64,000 bases of DNA from Curvibacter sp. (GCA_004293725.1 REAW01000012.1:1-64000); one strand, 5' to 3'. Counted from the first letter of the stretch, positions 38,068 through 47,725 are shown. The notes: generated by a model from the letters alone, not told the origin. A program made the numbers and translations.

Positions 38068-38817
38068 ATGGCTACCAACACCAACCAAAAACTTGCCGTG
38101 CTCATTGATGCGGACAACGCGCAGGCATCCGTCATTCAGGAACTGCTGGCCGAAGTGTCGCGCTACGGCACCGCCACCATCAAGCGCGCGTATGGCGACT
38201 GGACGACCACCAACCTCAAAAGCTGGAAAGAGGTGCTGCACAAAATGGCCATCCAGCCGATACAGCAGTTCAGCTACACCAGCGGCAAGAACTCTACCGA
38301 TGCGTCCTTGATCATCGACGCCATGGACGTGCTGCACGACGACACGGTAGACGGCTTCTGCCTGGTCAGCAGCGACAGCGACTTCACCCGCCTGGCCACC
38401 CGCATTCGCGAAGAAGGCAAAGTGGTCTATGGCTTTGGCGAACGCAAAACACCCGAACCCTTTGTGGCCGCGTGCGACAAGTTCATCTACACCGAAATTT
38501 TGCGCACCGAGCCCGAAGAGACCAAGCCAGGTGCTGAAACGGTGGCGGAGCTGCCCAAGCTCAAGCCCATCTTGCTCAACGCCCTGAACGCCACTGCCCG
38601 CGAAGACGGCTGGACCACGCTGTCTGCCCTGGGCAGCCAGATCAACCGCAGCCACCCCTCGTTTGACCCACGCAACTACGGCGTAGCCAAGCTGGGCGAG
38701 CTCATCCGCCAGCAGGCGGCGTATCTGGACGTGAAAGAAGTGAAGAGCGGCGAGGGCGACGCGGTGCAGACGCATTTGCATGTGCGGCGCAAGGCCGCTG
38801 GGGCGGCTAAGTCCTGA
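38068..38817 (+). CDS. NYN domain (LabA/DUF88) plus OST-HTH/LOTUS domain protein
   Basis: LAVLIDADNAQASVIQELLAEVSRYGTATIKRAYGDWT...FCLVSSDSDFTRLATRIREEGKVVYGFGERKTPEPFVAACDKFIY; C-terminal LOTUS-like region. Confidence 0.93.
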   Translation: MATNTNQKLAVLIDADNAQASVIQELLAEVSRYGTATIKRAYGDWTTTNLKSWKEVLHKMAIQPIQQFSYTSGKNSTDASLIIDAMDVLHDDTVDGFCLVSSDSDFTRLATRIREEGKVVYGFGERKTPEPFVAACDKFIYTEILRTEPEETKPGAETVAELPKLKPILLNALNATAREDGWTTLSALGSQINRSHPSFDPRNYGVAKLGELIRQQAAYLDVKEVKSGEGDAVQTHLHVRRKAAGAAKS

Positions 38818-38969
38818 CTGAGTTAGTCCAGCAGCCTTTGCACGGAGTCAAGGGTTGCGGCAGGTCTGGAATACATCCCGTTAAAAGGTGCGTGGGTCAC
38901 GCTGCCTAAACAGCGTAGCGGTTGCCGTTGATGCTGACCATCGCGTATTTGCAGGCGTATATTGGGTCG

Positions 38970-40445
38970 ATGCACACCAAGCCACACTCCCACCACCGCA
39001 GCGACCTGGTTCGCATTGCCATCCACGCCATGTCGGAGCGCGGGCTAGAACCTGAGTTCTCACCTGCGGTGGAGCGCCAGCTGGCTGGCATTTCCGCCAC
39101 GGGTGCCAGTGCAGACCTTGCTGTCCACGACCTCACCACCTTGCTGTGGTGCTCCATCGACAACGACGACTCGATGGACCTGGACCAGCTCACCGTGTCT
39201 GAAGCCCTGCCCAACGGCAGTGTGCGCCTGTGGGTGGCCATTGCCGATGTGGACGCCCTGGTACCGCGCGACACGCCCATCGACCAGCACGCCAGCACCA
39301 ACACCACCTCGGTCTACACGTCCGCACGCATCTTCCCCATGCTGCCCGAGCGTTTGTCTACCGACCTCACCTCGCTCAACCCCCACCAAAACCGCCTGGC
39401 CATGGTGACCGAGATGGTGTTCAACCCTGACGGCTCGCTGGCCGGCTCTACCGTGTACCGCGCCACGGTGCGCAACCAGGCCAAGCTGGCGTATGACGCT
39501 GTGAGCGCCTGGCTCGACGGGCAGGGCGACTTGCCCGCCGAAGCGGCCGCCGTGCCGGGCTTGGACGCCCTTCTGCGCATGCAAGACGCACTGGCCCAGC
39601 AGCTGCGCGCGCGCCGCCGCAGCGCGGGTGCGCTGGAGTTTGAAAGCTTTCAGCCTCGGGTTACGTTTGATGGCGAGCGCGTGGCCGACATCCACTTGCA
39701 AGAACACAACCGCGCCCGCCAGCTCATTGAAGAAGTGATGATTGCCACCAACACCTGCACCGCGCGCTACCTGGCGGCGCAGGGCGTGGCCTCGCTGCGC
39801 CGCGTGGTGCGCTCGCCCGAGCGTTGGCTGCGCATTGTGGCCGTGGCCAAAGAATATGGCGAGGTGCTACCGCCCGACCCGGACTCCAAGGCGCTGGAAG
39901 ACTTTTTGGCCAAGCGGCGCCGGATGGACCCGCTGCGCTTTGCCGATTTGTCGCTGGTCATCGTCAAACTCATGGGGCGGGGCGAATACGTGCTGGAGGC
40001 CCCGGGCGGCCCGCCCGTGGGCCACTTTGGCCTGGCGGTGACGGACTACACCCACTCCACTGCGCCCAACCGCCGCTTCCCCGACCTCATCACCGCGCGC
40101 CTGCTCAAGTCCACGCTGGCGAAAGAGCCGCCGCCGTATTCCAACGCCGAGCTGGCCGCACTGGCCACCCACTGCACCCGCCAGGAAGACGCAGCGCAAA
40201 AGGTGGAGCGCCAAATGCGCAAGTCCGAAGCCGCGCTGCTGCTCGAATCCCGCATCGGCGAACGCTTTGACGCCATCGTCACCGGCAACGCGGCCGATGG
40301 CCTGTGGGTGCGCCTGCTCAACCCGCCCGCCGAAGGCAAGCTGCTGCGCAGCGCCACCGCGCTGCGGGTGGGCGACAAAGTGCGCGTGAAACTGCTAGCC
40401 ACCAATGTGGAGCGCGGGTTTATTGACTTTGAGAGCGCGCAGTAA
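38970..40445 (+). CDS. RNB domain (RNase II/R family) exoribonuclease
   Basis: CSIDNDDSMDLDQLTVSEALPNGSVRLWVAIADVDALVPRDTPIDQHA...YTHSTAPNRRFPDLITARLL. Confidence 0.93.
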   Translation: MHTKPHSHHRSDLVRIAIHAMSERGLEPEFSPAVERQLAGISATGASADLAVHDLTTLLWCSIDNDDSMDLDQLTVSEALPNGSVRLWVAIADVDALVPRDTPIDQHASTNTTSVYTSARIFPMLPERLSTDLTSLNPHQNRLAMVTEMVFNPDGSLAGSTVYRATVRNQAKLAYDAVSAWLDGQGDLPAEAAAVPGLDALLRMQDALAQQLRARRRSAGALEFESFQPRVTFDGERVADIHLQEHNRARQLIEEVMIATNTCTARYLAAQGVASLRRVVRSPERWLRIVAVAKEYGEVLPPDPDSKALEDFLAKRRRMDPLRFADLSLVIVKLMGRGEYVLEAPGGPPVGHFGLAVTDYTHSTAPNRRFPDLITARLLKSTLAKEPPPYSNAELAALATHCTRQEDAAQKVERQMRKSEAALLLESRIGERFDAIVTGNAADGLWVRLLNPPAEGKLLRSATALRVGDKVRVKLLATNVERGFIDFESAQ

Positions 40446-40448
40446 ACG

Positions 40449-40925
40449 TTAGGCCAAGCCGGCCGCCTGCTTGGCGTGGAGCTTGGCGGCAATGTACTCG
40501 CCGTGGGTGACGTGCAGCAAGCCCGCTACCTTGCTGATGATGTGGTTTTCGTGGGCGTCCAGGTCGCCGTCTGCGTATGCCACCTGCCACATCAGTTCCA
40601 CCACCATGATCTTTTGCGCCTGCGTGAAGTGCTCGTTCATGGTGCTGGTGTAGCGAAAGTAATCGTTGCTGTGTTTGGCGGCACTATCTGCTTGGCTTAG
40701 CAAATGCTGCGTTTCATCGTCGGTCAATGCAAACTTGCTGCGCAGTGCTTGTACCGTCGAAGCACGCTCTTGGTCGTCAACACCCGCGTCAGCCCGCATT
40801 ACCTCGATCAACAGCACCGCCGTTGCCAGTTGCAAGCTATGGCTGTCACTCACAGACGATGCGCTTTCATCGCTCAGGTTAAAAAACTGGACCAACAGGT
40901 TTTTGAGTGGATGCAACATGCGCAA
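40449..40925 (-). CDS. TerB family tellurite resistance-like protein
   Basis: LQLATAVLLIEVMRADAGVDDQERASTVQALRSKF...MVVELMWQVAYADGDLDAHENHIISKVAGLLHV. Confidence 0.9.
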   Translation of the reverse strand: MRMLHPLKNLLVQFFNLSDESASSVSDSHSLQLATAVLLIEVMRADAGVDDQERASTVQALRSKFALTDDETQHLLSQADSAAKHSNDYFRYTSTMNEHFTQAQKIMVVELMWQVAYADGDLDAHENHIISKVAGLLHVTHGEYIAAKLHAKQAAGLA

Positions 40926-41047
40926 GATTGTGCCCGGCAGATGTGCCCCTTGCCTGACAGGTCCGAAACACCGCGTAAAAACGCAGGTTTGCCAAAAAAA
41001 TTAGGTGGAAATTTGAGTGAAATTAGCCCCTAGACACCGTGGAATAT

Positions 41048-41075
41048 GCGCAAGGAGCTACTAAAAGCGTAGCTA
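41048..41075 (+). repeat. Dispersed repeat copy 8 (DUF924-linked unit B)
   Basis: GCGCAAGGAGCTACTAAAAGCGTAGCTA, 44 nt before the DUF924 stop codon. Confidence 0.7.
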
Positions 41076-41091
41076 ATCTAGCGCCGCAAGC

Positions 41092-41168
41092 CTAGAACGA
41101 AGACCCCGGCTCGGGAAAGCCAGCTCCTCGGGCGTGGAGGTGCGGCCTAAGAAGGTGTTCCGGTGGCG
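41092..41168 (-). pseudogene. DUF924 C-terminal fragment B
   Basis: RHRNTFLGRTSTPEELAFPEPGSSF*; matches the C-terminus of the intact copies. Confidence 0.75.
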
Positions 41169-41462
41169 TCAGTTCAGCCGGTTGCGCCAGTAGCCGGGTT
41201 TGCGATGTTGGTGCGCAATGGCCAATACCAACAGATCCTCGCCATCTTGCGTATAGACCACGCTGTATGGGAAGCGCCGCAAGCGGCAGCGACGAATTTC
41301 TGGCGTCAGCGGATGCCACGCTTTTGGAAATTGTTCGACGAGTTGAATGGTCTTGAGCGTCTCGATAAGGAAGGCATCGCCCAGACCCGGCGCCTGCTTT
41401 GCATACCACGCGATGGCTTCGTCAAGCTCGGCCTGTGCCAGCTCCAGCAGACGGACGCTCAT
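41169..41462 (-). CDS. Type II toxin, RelE/ParE family
   Basis: LAQAELDEAIAWYAKQAPGLGDAFLIETLKTIQLVEQFPKAWHPLTPEIRRCRLRRFPYSVVYTQDGEDLLVLAIAHQHRKPGYW. Confidence 0.93.
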   Translation of the reverse strand: MSVRLLELAQAELDEAIAWYAKQAPGLGDAFLIETLKTIQLVEQFPKAWHPLTPEIRRCRLRRFPYSVVYTQDGEDLLVLAIAHQHRKPGYWRNRLN

Positions 41463-41692
41463 GCTCGCGGGGTGTTCACTTGGTATTTGGCAATCACATC
41501 AGACAAGGCTACAGCTTTGATCTCGCCACGCCGGTAAGCGGCAAGCCGGTCATCTGCCTCTTTAGCCCAAAGAGCGTCCAGCGCGGCGTCGGGCTGGTCC
41601 AGACTGTCCAGAATGCGCTCCACAACTTCCATGCGCTCCTCGGGGGGGAGCTTTGCAACTTGGGCGGTCAATGCTTCAGCGGCTTGGGACAT
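41459..41692 (-). CDS. Addiction-module antitoxin component (TIGR02574-like)
   Basis: QVAKLPPEERMEVVERILDSLDQPDAALDALWAKEADDRLAAYRRGEIKAVALSDVIAKY; 4-nt overlap with the toxin. Confidence 0.88.
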   Translation of the reverse strand: MSQAAEALTAQVAKLPPEERMEVVERILDSLDQPDAALDALWAKEADDRLAAYRRGEIKAVALSDVIAKYQVNTPRA

Positions 41693-42005
41693 GATGACTC
41701 CAGAGGTTGGAAACAGATACTGGCTGGGCTTCTTGGGCGACGATGTGGCGAAACTTGGCTGGCAAGTCTTTGAGCGTCAGCACGTCAACAGACAGGCCCA
41801 GCAACTCCTGCAGTTCGTCTCGCAGACCACCCAAGTCCAGCAGTGTGGTGCCGGGCAACGTGTCCACCAACAGATCCAGATCGCTACCGTCACGGTCATT
41901 GCCATGCAAGGCTGAACCGAAAACCCGCGGGTTTGCCACGCGATAGCGCGCCACAGCAAGGCAAACGGCATCGCGGTGTTGGTTGAGGGCTTGGGAAGGG
42001 CGCAT
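41676..42005 (-). CDS. MNT-type minimal nucleotidyltransferase
   Basis: VFGSALHGNDRDGSDLDLLVDTLPGTTLLDLGGLRDELQELLGLSVDVLT (GS...DxD motif). Confidence 0.88.
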   Translation of the reverse strand: MRPSQALNQHRDAVCLAVARYRVANPRVFGSALHGNDRDGSDLDLLVDTLPGTTLLDLGGLRDELQELLGLSVDVLTLKDLPAKFRHIVAQEAQPVSVSNLWSHHVPSR

Positions 42006-42069
42006 GGGCAGGAGTTTACCGGAGCAAGCAATTTTTGTGTCAAATTGGCCTCTAGCGCATATGGAATAT

Positions 42070-42097
42070 GCGCAAACTGCTACAAAAAGCGTAGCAA
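42070..42097 (+). repeat. Dispersed repeat copy 9 (DUF924-linked unit C)
   Basis: GCGCATATGGAATATGCGC palindrome (42056-42074) followed by TGCTACAAAAAGCGTAGCA hairpin; 44 nt before the DUF924 stop. Confidence 0.75.
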
Positions 42098-42113
42098 ATA
42101 AGTTGCCGCAAAC

Positions 42114-42653
42114 CTAGAACGAAGACCCCGGCTCGCTCAAAAAAGCCAGCTCCTCCGCGCTGGAGGTGCGCCCCAGAATAGCGTTGCGGTGGGGGTAGCG
42201 GCCGAAGCGGTCGATGATGGCTTTGTGGCGCAGCTCGAAGTCCAAGTTGTTCTCGTTGCCCAATTGTGTAAACAGCGCCACCGCCTGCGTATGCACCAGC
42301 GCGGACTCGCTGTGCATGGTGGGCATGTAGGCAAAGCTGCGCTGCGCTTCAGGCAGGCTGCCGTCTTGCCCGCTGGCCACCAGCTCTTGCGCCAACACCA
42401 GCGCCAGCGCGTCCTGCGCAAAGGCGCGCGGCGTGTCGCGGTACACATTGCGCGAGAACTGGTCCAACACAATGATCTCTGCCAGCCTTCCAGCGGCCGT
42501 GGCACGCCAGGCAAACAGCTCACATTTGGCCGCAGCTTCTAGCGTGTCGCCAAACCGCGCACGGATGGTTTCGTCCAGCGTAGCGTCTTTGACGTAGTGC
42601 TGCTTGGCGGTAAGTTCTTCGAACCAGAAGTAGAGTACGGATTGGGCTTGCAT
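42114..42653 (-). CDS. DUF924 family protein (intact copy C)
   Basis: FWFEELTAKQHYVKDATLDETIRARFGDTLEAAAKCELFAWRATAAGRLAEIIVLDQFSRNVYRDTPRAFAQD. Confidence 0.93.
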   Translation of the reverse strand: MQAQSVLYFWFEELTAKQHYVKDATLDETIRARFGDTLEAAAKCELFAWRATAAGRLAEIIVLDQFSRNVYRDTPRAFAQDALALVLAQELVASGQDGSLPEAQRSFAYMPTMHSESALVHTQAVALFTQLGNENNLDFELRHKAIIDRFGRYPHRNAILGRTSSAEELAFLSEPGSSF

Positions 42654-42689
42654 GGGAAAAAGGATACTGCAATCACCGCCATTGCGCAT

Positions 42690-43166
42690 TCAACGCTTGG
42701 TGGCCACTATGTCTTGCCAAGCTTTGTCGGCCTGCTGGCGATAGGCCTTCCAATCGCCCGTGAGCCAGCGCTGGCGGCCGCGCTCGGCGTAAAACAAATG
42801 CAGCTTGTTGTCGAAAAACTCCCATACGGCGCCGCTCGTAGGAATCAAGCCCTCGCCGAGCGACAGCCCGTTGGAGCAATGCCCGTTGTACTTTGGCGTG
42901 TAAGCCGCAGGGTTGGCTGCAAACTTGTCGGCGCTGGCCTTGGATGCAAAGCGCCACGGCACGCCCAGGTACTGCACGGTAAACGTGCTATTGCCGTCCA
43001 CCGCCTGGTGGTTGGCTTTGGCCTCGGGTGAGTAATACGACACCGCATCTTTGCCACCAATGGCGGCACCATTTATCCAGCCCGTGCTAACAGGCTCGGC
43101 GGCGTGAGCCATGGTGGCTAGGACGGCCAGCAGCAACGTGGCGCAGCGGATAAGTAGGGTGTGCAT
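42690..43166 (-). CDS. YHS domain-containing exported protein
   Basis: Signal peptide; GAAIGGKDAVSYYSPEAKANHQ...VPWRFASKASADKFAANPAAYTPKYNGHCSNGLSLGE. Confidence 0.9.
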   Translation of the reverse strand: MHTLLIRCATLLLAVLATMAHAAEPVSTGWINGAAIGGKDAVSYYSPEAKANHQAVDGNSTFTVQYLGVPWRFASKASADKFAANPAAYTPKYNGHCSNGLSLGEGLIPTSGAVWEFFDNKLHLFYAERGRQRWLTGDWKAYRQQADKAWQDIVATKR

Positions 43167-43219
43167 GGTGAGTTGGAAGTGCCGGTAGAAAGACATTGGT
43201 CCAGCCACCCCCCAAATTC

Positions 43220-44014
43220 TTACAAACCGTTGCGGAAAGCAGCACCGGTGGTCGCCACGCTCACGGCCGGGCCGCGCGCCCGCCCCAGTGCCCGCGATAG
43301 TGCGGACACATCTTTGTAGCCAGACGCGCGGGCTGCGCCTTTGAGGCCCTTGCCAGATTGCACCGCGCGCTGGGCGATCAGCAAGCGAAGTTGCGTCAGG
43401 TATTTGCCGGGTGTTGTACCCATGGCTTCTTTGAAACGGGTGGCAAAGGCGGTGCGCGACATGCCAGCCCGCTCGGCCAAAGTCTCCAGCACCCAGCCGT
43501 TGTGCGGCTGTTCATGCATGGCTACCAGCGCAACAGCAATGCGCGGATCGCCCAAACCTGCAAACAAACCCATGCGTGATTGCGGATGGGCTACCAGGTG
43601 GCGCAGCAGCCCGATAAACAGCATATTGCCAGCGCTAGCCAACATGGCAGATTGCCCGCAGCGCGGTGCTGCAAGCTCGCTGCACACCAGTTGCACGGCC
43701 AAGGTCAAGGCGCCGTCGGCACCACGGAGTGGAACCACCATGGGTTGTGCAAACTCGCGCAACAGCATGGGGGCGCCGGGCCCGTCGAGGTGAACCTGCA
43801 AGGCCACTGCTGGCGTGCCCATGGGTTCGTTGCAGTTGGCCGGTGCAACGACCAGGCTGTGCGGAGTGCTTGCGTCTTGCGCAACCAACCAACTGATTGA
43901 CAAGCTGTTGGGCTGCCCTTCGGGCGTGCCCAGTTCTACACGGGGGGCGGCAGCCTGCAGCAGGGCAGAGAGCCGGTCCAGCCTGGCGTAAGTGGGCAAC
44001 TGGGTTGCGGACAT
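43220..44014 (-). CDS. AraC family transcriptional regulator
   Basis: WVLETLAERAGMSRTAFATRFKEAMGTTPGKYLTQLRLLIAQRAVQSG. Confidence 0.9.
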   Translation of the reverse strand: MSATQLPTYARLDRLSALLQAAAPRVELGTPEGQPNSLSISWLVAQDASTPHSLVVAPANCNEPMGTPAVALQVHLDGPGAPMLLREFAQPMVVPLRGADGALTLAVQLVCSELAAPRCGQSAMLASAGNMLFIGLLRHLVAHPQSRMGLFAGLGDPRIAVALVAMHEQPHNGWVLETLAERAGMSRTAFATRFKEAMGTTPGKYLTQLRLLIAQRAVQSGKGLKGAARASGYKDVSALSRALGRARGPAVSVATTGAAFRNGL

Positions 44015-44104
44015 AAATGAACGAATTGCAATTGATATTGGACTAATCGTTGCTCAGCGTACCACACACTAACGGTTTTAACCTGTCCCTTGGAAGGAAC
44101 CTCC

Positions 44105-44653
44105 ATGCGCTCACAGTCCCTCATGCCCCGTTTTCCCGTGCCTGCCTTGAACGTCGCGCTGACCACTGGCAACCGCTTTGTGTTGGGCGCCAACCCTGGC
44201 GACAAGTTTGACCTGCTGGTTTTTTACCGTGGGCTGCACTGCCCCTTGTGCGCCAAATACTTGCTCGAACTCGAGCGCCTGTCCCCGGAATTTGCGAGCC
44301 GGGGTGTGCAGGTGGTAGCCATCAGCAGCGACGATGCAGACCGCGGCCAGCAAATGGCCACCAAGGTCAACGCCCAGGGAGTCAAGTTTGGCTACGGCCT
44401 GAGCCTCAAGTCTGCCCGCGAGTGGGGTTTGTACATCAGCACCTCGCGTGGGCAAACATCTATCGGCATCGAAGAGCCAGCCCTGTTCGCAGAACCCGGC
44501 GTGTTTATCGTACGACCCGACGGCACGCTGTATTACGGCGCAGTGCAAACCATGCCTTTTGCGCGCCCACAGTTTCAAGATCTGATTGGTGCCATTGACT
44601 TTGCCGTTGCCAAAGACTACCCGGCGCGCGGGGAGTTCACCGGCCCGGTGTGA
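44105..44653 (+). CDS. Peroxiredoxin-like (AhpC/TSA) family protein
   Basis: LLVFYRGLHCPLCAKYLLELERLSPEFASRGVQVVAISSDDADRGQQM; divergent from the AraC regulator. Confidence 0.88.
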   Translation: MRSQSLMPRFPVPALNVALTTGNRFVLGANPGDKFDLLVFYRGLHCPLCAKYLLELERLSPEFASRGVQVVAISSDDADRGQQMATKVNAQGVKFGYGLSLKSAREWGLYISTSRGQTSIGIEEPALFAEPGVFIVRPDGTLYYGAVQTMPFARPQFQDLIGAIDFAVAKDYPARGEFTGPV

Positions 44654-44690
44654 GCCGAGCAGGCCTGGCGTGTCCACCACGCCAAGCCTC

Positions 44691-45278
44691 TCAGCACATA
44701 AGCTGCTTGCGCGCCCGGTGCAAGCCCACAAACAAGCTATTGGGTGATATCTGAAGCCGTTCGCACACCTCTTCAGAGCTGGCATCTCCCAGCAAACGCA
44801 GCTGCACAATATCTTGCAGCGTGCGCGGCAAAGTGGCGATACGACCTAGCGTGTGGCGTAGGCGTTCTCGTTGCTCTGCCACCTCGTCAGGTCGGGGTTG
44901 CTGGCACTCCAGGTAAGTGTGGACACTGTTTTCGTCATCGCCTTCGGCGGCTGCGTCCAGGGTAGTGTCACAGCGGGCGCTGGCGCGAATCAAGTCCACC
45001 ACTTTGTTTCTCAGCACCGCGGTGAGCCAACTACGCAAAGCGCTGCGACCGGAAAAGCGGGCGTGGCCCGACATCACGGCCTCAAACACGTCGTGCACTA
45101 GGTCTTCGGCCTGCGTGGCGTCGCGCAGCTGGCGCCGGGCGTAGCGCACCAGGTAGTCACGGTGCGGCACCAAGTCGGCCCAGCCCAGCGACACGACCTC
45201 TTCACACGAGGTTGGCAGCGCTGAGAACGATGCCGAAGTAAACGCAGTGGTGGAGGAGTTCAATCGGGTAGTCATCAT
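44691..45278 (-). CDS. RNA polymerase sigma factor, ECF type
   Basis: RYARRQLRDATQAEDLVHDVFEAVMSGHARFSGRSALRSWLTAVLRNKVVDLIR...VCERLQISPNSLFVGLHRARKQL. Confidence 0.9.
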   Translation of the reverse strand: MMTTRLNSSTTAFTSASFSALPTSCEEVVSLGWADLVPHRDYLVRYARRQLRDATQAEDLVHDVFEAVMSGHARFSGRSALRSWLTAVLRNKVVDLIRASARCDTTLDAAAEGDDENSVHTYLECQQPRPDEVAEQRERLRHTLGRIATLPRTLQDIVQLRLLGDASSEEVCERLQISPNSLFVGLHRARKQLMC

Positions 45279-45419
45279 GGCGGGCTCGCAGTGGGCCTAA
45301 CGAGGTGTGCTTAGGCAATGGGTAGACTGTGCGTACCCAAGCTCACACCCCGCTCACGGAATATCACAGCAAGATAACAAATGCGTAAGAATCTGCCCGC
45401 GCCTGCGACCATAGGTCCT

Positions 45420-46148
45420 ATGGATAGCAAAAGAATCCTCGTGGCCGAGGACCAAACCGATATTCGCGATGTGCTGGTGATGAACCTGCAAAGCGCGGGC
45501 TACGCCGTATCCAGCGTGGCTGATGGGCGCACCGCCTTGCAGGAAGAAACCGACAAACCACACGACCTCCTGATCCTGGATTGGATGATGCCGGGACTTG
45601 ATGGGCTCGAGCTTTGCAAAACCCTGCGTGCGCGTGGTAGCAGCACCCCCATCCTCATGCTCACCGCGAAGTCCACCGAGCTGGACCGCGTGCTGGGGCT
45701 GGAGCTGGGAGCCGATGACTACCTGACCAAACCTTTCTCGCTGGCCGAGTTGCTTGCGCGGGTCAAGGCGCTTTTGCGACGTTCTGACCTGATGCGCCAG
45801 GCAAAGGGCGCGCAGCCAACTGGCGGCGAAACCTTGCGCAATGGCGAATTGCATATCGTGCCCAGCAAGCGCCAAGTAGTGCTACGTGGCCAGGGGCTCG
45901 ATTTCACCGCACTTGAGTTTGACCTGTTGCTGTACTTCACGCAGCACCCCGGACGGGTTTTTTCCCGCTCGCAGTTGCTCAACGCGGTGTGGGGCTACAG
46001 CCATGACGGCTACGAACACACGGTCACCACCCACATCAACCGCCTGCGCGCCAAGTTAGAACATGACCCGCTGCGCCCCGAATACATCCTGACCGTGCGC
46101 GGCGCAGGCTACAGAATGCGCGACACACAGTTGCACCAGGCCCCATGA
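45420..46148 (+). CDS. OmpR-family response regulator
   Basis: RILVAEDQTDIRDVLVMNL...LILDWMMPGLDGLEL...GADDYLTKPF...RPEYILTVRGAGYRM. Confidence 0.93.
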   Translation: MDSKRILVAEDQTDIRDVLVMNLQSAGYAVSSVADGRTALQEETDKPHDLLILDWMMPGLDGLELCKTLRARGSSTPILMLTAKSTELDRVLGLELGADDYLTKPFSLAELLARVKALLRRSDLMRQAKGAQPTGGETLRNGELHIVPSKRQVVLRGQGLDFTALEFDLLLYFTQHPGRVFSRSQLLNAVWGYSHDGYEHTVTTHINRLRAKLEHDPLRPEYILTVRGAGYRMRDTQLHQAP

Positions 46149-47725
46149 CAGTTCGCTTCAAGATCGCGCTCACCATTCTGCTCACAGGCCTGTTCACGGT
46201 GCTAGGTGTGCTGGTGGTGGTGGGCTTGGCGTTCAAACAGTTTGAGCACGAAAGCGCCTACTACCGCGCAAGTGTTTTTCTGGACCGGGTCATTGCCAAA
46301 CACAATGACATGTTCGCCATGCAGGCCCGGTTTCAAGAGAGTTTTGACGGTTTTTTAAGCAACCTCGTTCTGTTCGAACCGGGCACCCAGATCTACCTGC
46401 TGGACAGCCAAGGCAGGGTCATAGCCTCTTCCACAGAAAACGCCGCCACCCATGGCGTGCGGGTTGCACTTGGCCCCGTTCAAGAGGCCGCTGGCGACAA
46501 GGCCATGCCCTATGTCATGGGCGACAACCCTGAAAGCGGCACTGCAGCAACCATCGTGGCCGCCCGCGCCCTGTACCGCAGCTCCATCGGGCAGCACTCC
46601 ACGCCAGATGGCTATCTGTATGTCGTGTGCGACAAGCCTTTGCTCACAACAGGCAGCTGGATGGCTCTGCAAAGTGCGTTTGCACTGCCCACCGTGGTAC
46701 TCATCTTCATCGTCGTAGGCCTGGGCACGCTGATGGCGGTGTGGGTTATCAGCCATGTGACACGCCCATTGGCCCGAATAACCACCGCTTTAGCCCATAT
46801 CACCCAACATGGACTGCCCATCATGCCGCCCGGTGCGAAGCAAGATGGGCAGCCCAACGCGCCCCCCGCACTGCCAGATCAGCTTTGGGACGCCGCTGCC
46901 ACCAGCAAAGATGAATTAGGCCAACTTCACAACGGCATTCGCGCCATGCTACTTGCCCTGCGCGCGCAATGGAGCCTTCTGGCCCGGCTGGACCACTTCC
47001 GCCGCGAGGCCGTGAGCAACCTGTCGCACGACCTGCGCTCGCCGCTCACCGCGACGGCGGCCTGCCTGGAGACGCTGGAGACGCGTTGGGCGCTGCAAGC
47101 CCAGCACGCCGAAGACCTGCCCTTGGTGCAAATGGCGCTGCGCAACACCCGCAACGCGGCGCGCCTGGTGCAGTCCATGGGCGATCTGGCGCATCTTGAC
47201 GAACCCCAGTTTCAACTCAAGCTCCAAGTCATGGACCTTGGGGAGCTGCTGGACGACATCGCGCTGCGCTTTGGGCCGCGTTCCCAGCAGCAAGGCATAG
47301 CGCTGACGGTCTTGCCCACCCACCCGGCCGACCCTCCATGTGCTGCGGTGGATGTGGAACTGATTGAGCGAGCCCTTTCCAACCTGCTGGACAACGCGCT
47401 GAAGTTTTGCCGCACTGGCGACACCATCACCTTGGCTGCACAGCGCAACGGTGTGGAGTGGGTCACGCTGCAAGTGCGTGACACCGGGCCCGGCATTGCG
47501 CAGGCCGACCTGCCCCAACTGTTTGATCGCTACTACCAAAACAAAGCAAGCGTGGAGCCCGCAACCGGTGAAGGGGGCAAAGGTTTGGGGCTGGCGATTG
47601 TGAAACGCATTGCCGAGCTCCACGCCGGCCGCGCTGAGGTCCACAGCACCCAGCCAGGCGGCACGGCTGTAACACTGGTATTGCCGTTTTGTAGCGACCC
47701 CAATTCCATGGGTATTCACCCATAG
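46145..47725 (+). CDS. HAMP-domain sensor histidine kinase
   Basis: VSNLSHDLRSPLTATAACLETL; LDNALKFCR; GGKGLGLAIVKRIAELHAG; 4-nt overlap with the regulator. Confidence 0.93.
   Translation: MTVRFKIALTILLTGLFTVLGVLVVVGLAFKQFEHESAYYRASVFLDRVIAKHNDMFAMQARFQESFDGFLSNLVLFEPGTQIYLLDSQGRVIASSTENAATHGVRVALGPVQEAAGDKAMPYVMGDNPESGTAATIVAARALYRSSIGQHSTPDGYLYVVCDKPLLTTGSWMALQSAFALPTVVLIFIVVGLGTLMAVWVISHVTRPLARITTALAHITQHGLPIMPPGAKQDGQPNAPPALPDQLWDAAATSKDELGQLHNGIRAMLLALRAQWSLLARLDHFRREAVSNLSHDLRSPLTATAACLETLETRWALQAQHAEDLPLVQMALRNTRNAARLVQSMGDLAHLDEPQFQLKLQVMDLGELLDDIALRFGPRSQQQGIALTVLPTHPADPPCAAVDVELIERALSNLLDNALKFCRTGDTITLAAQRNGVEWVTLQVRDTGPGIAQADLPQLFDRYYQNKASVEPATGEGGKGLGLAIVKRIAELHAGRAEVHSTQPGGTAVTLVLPFCSDPNSMGIHP

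Noticed and set aside
41092-41409. ORF 41092..41409 (-) as a real protein
   Set aside because: It fuses an off-frame reading of the ParE toxin with the DUF924 fragment; the toxin frame at 41169..41462 is clearly the coding one.
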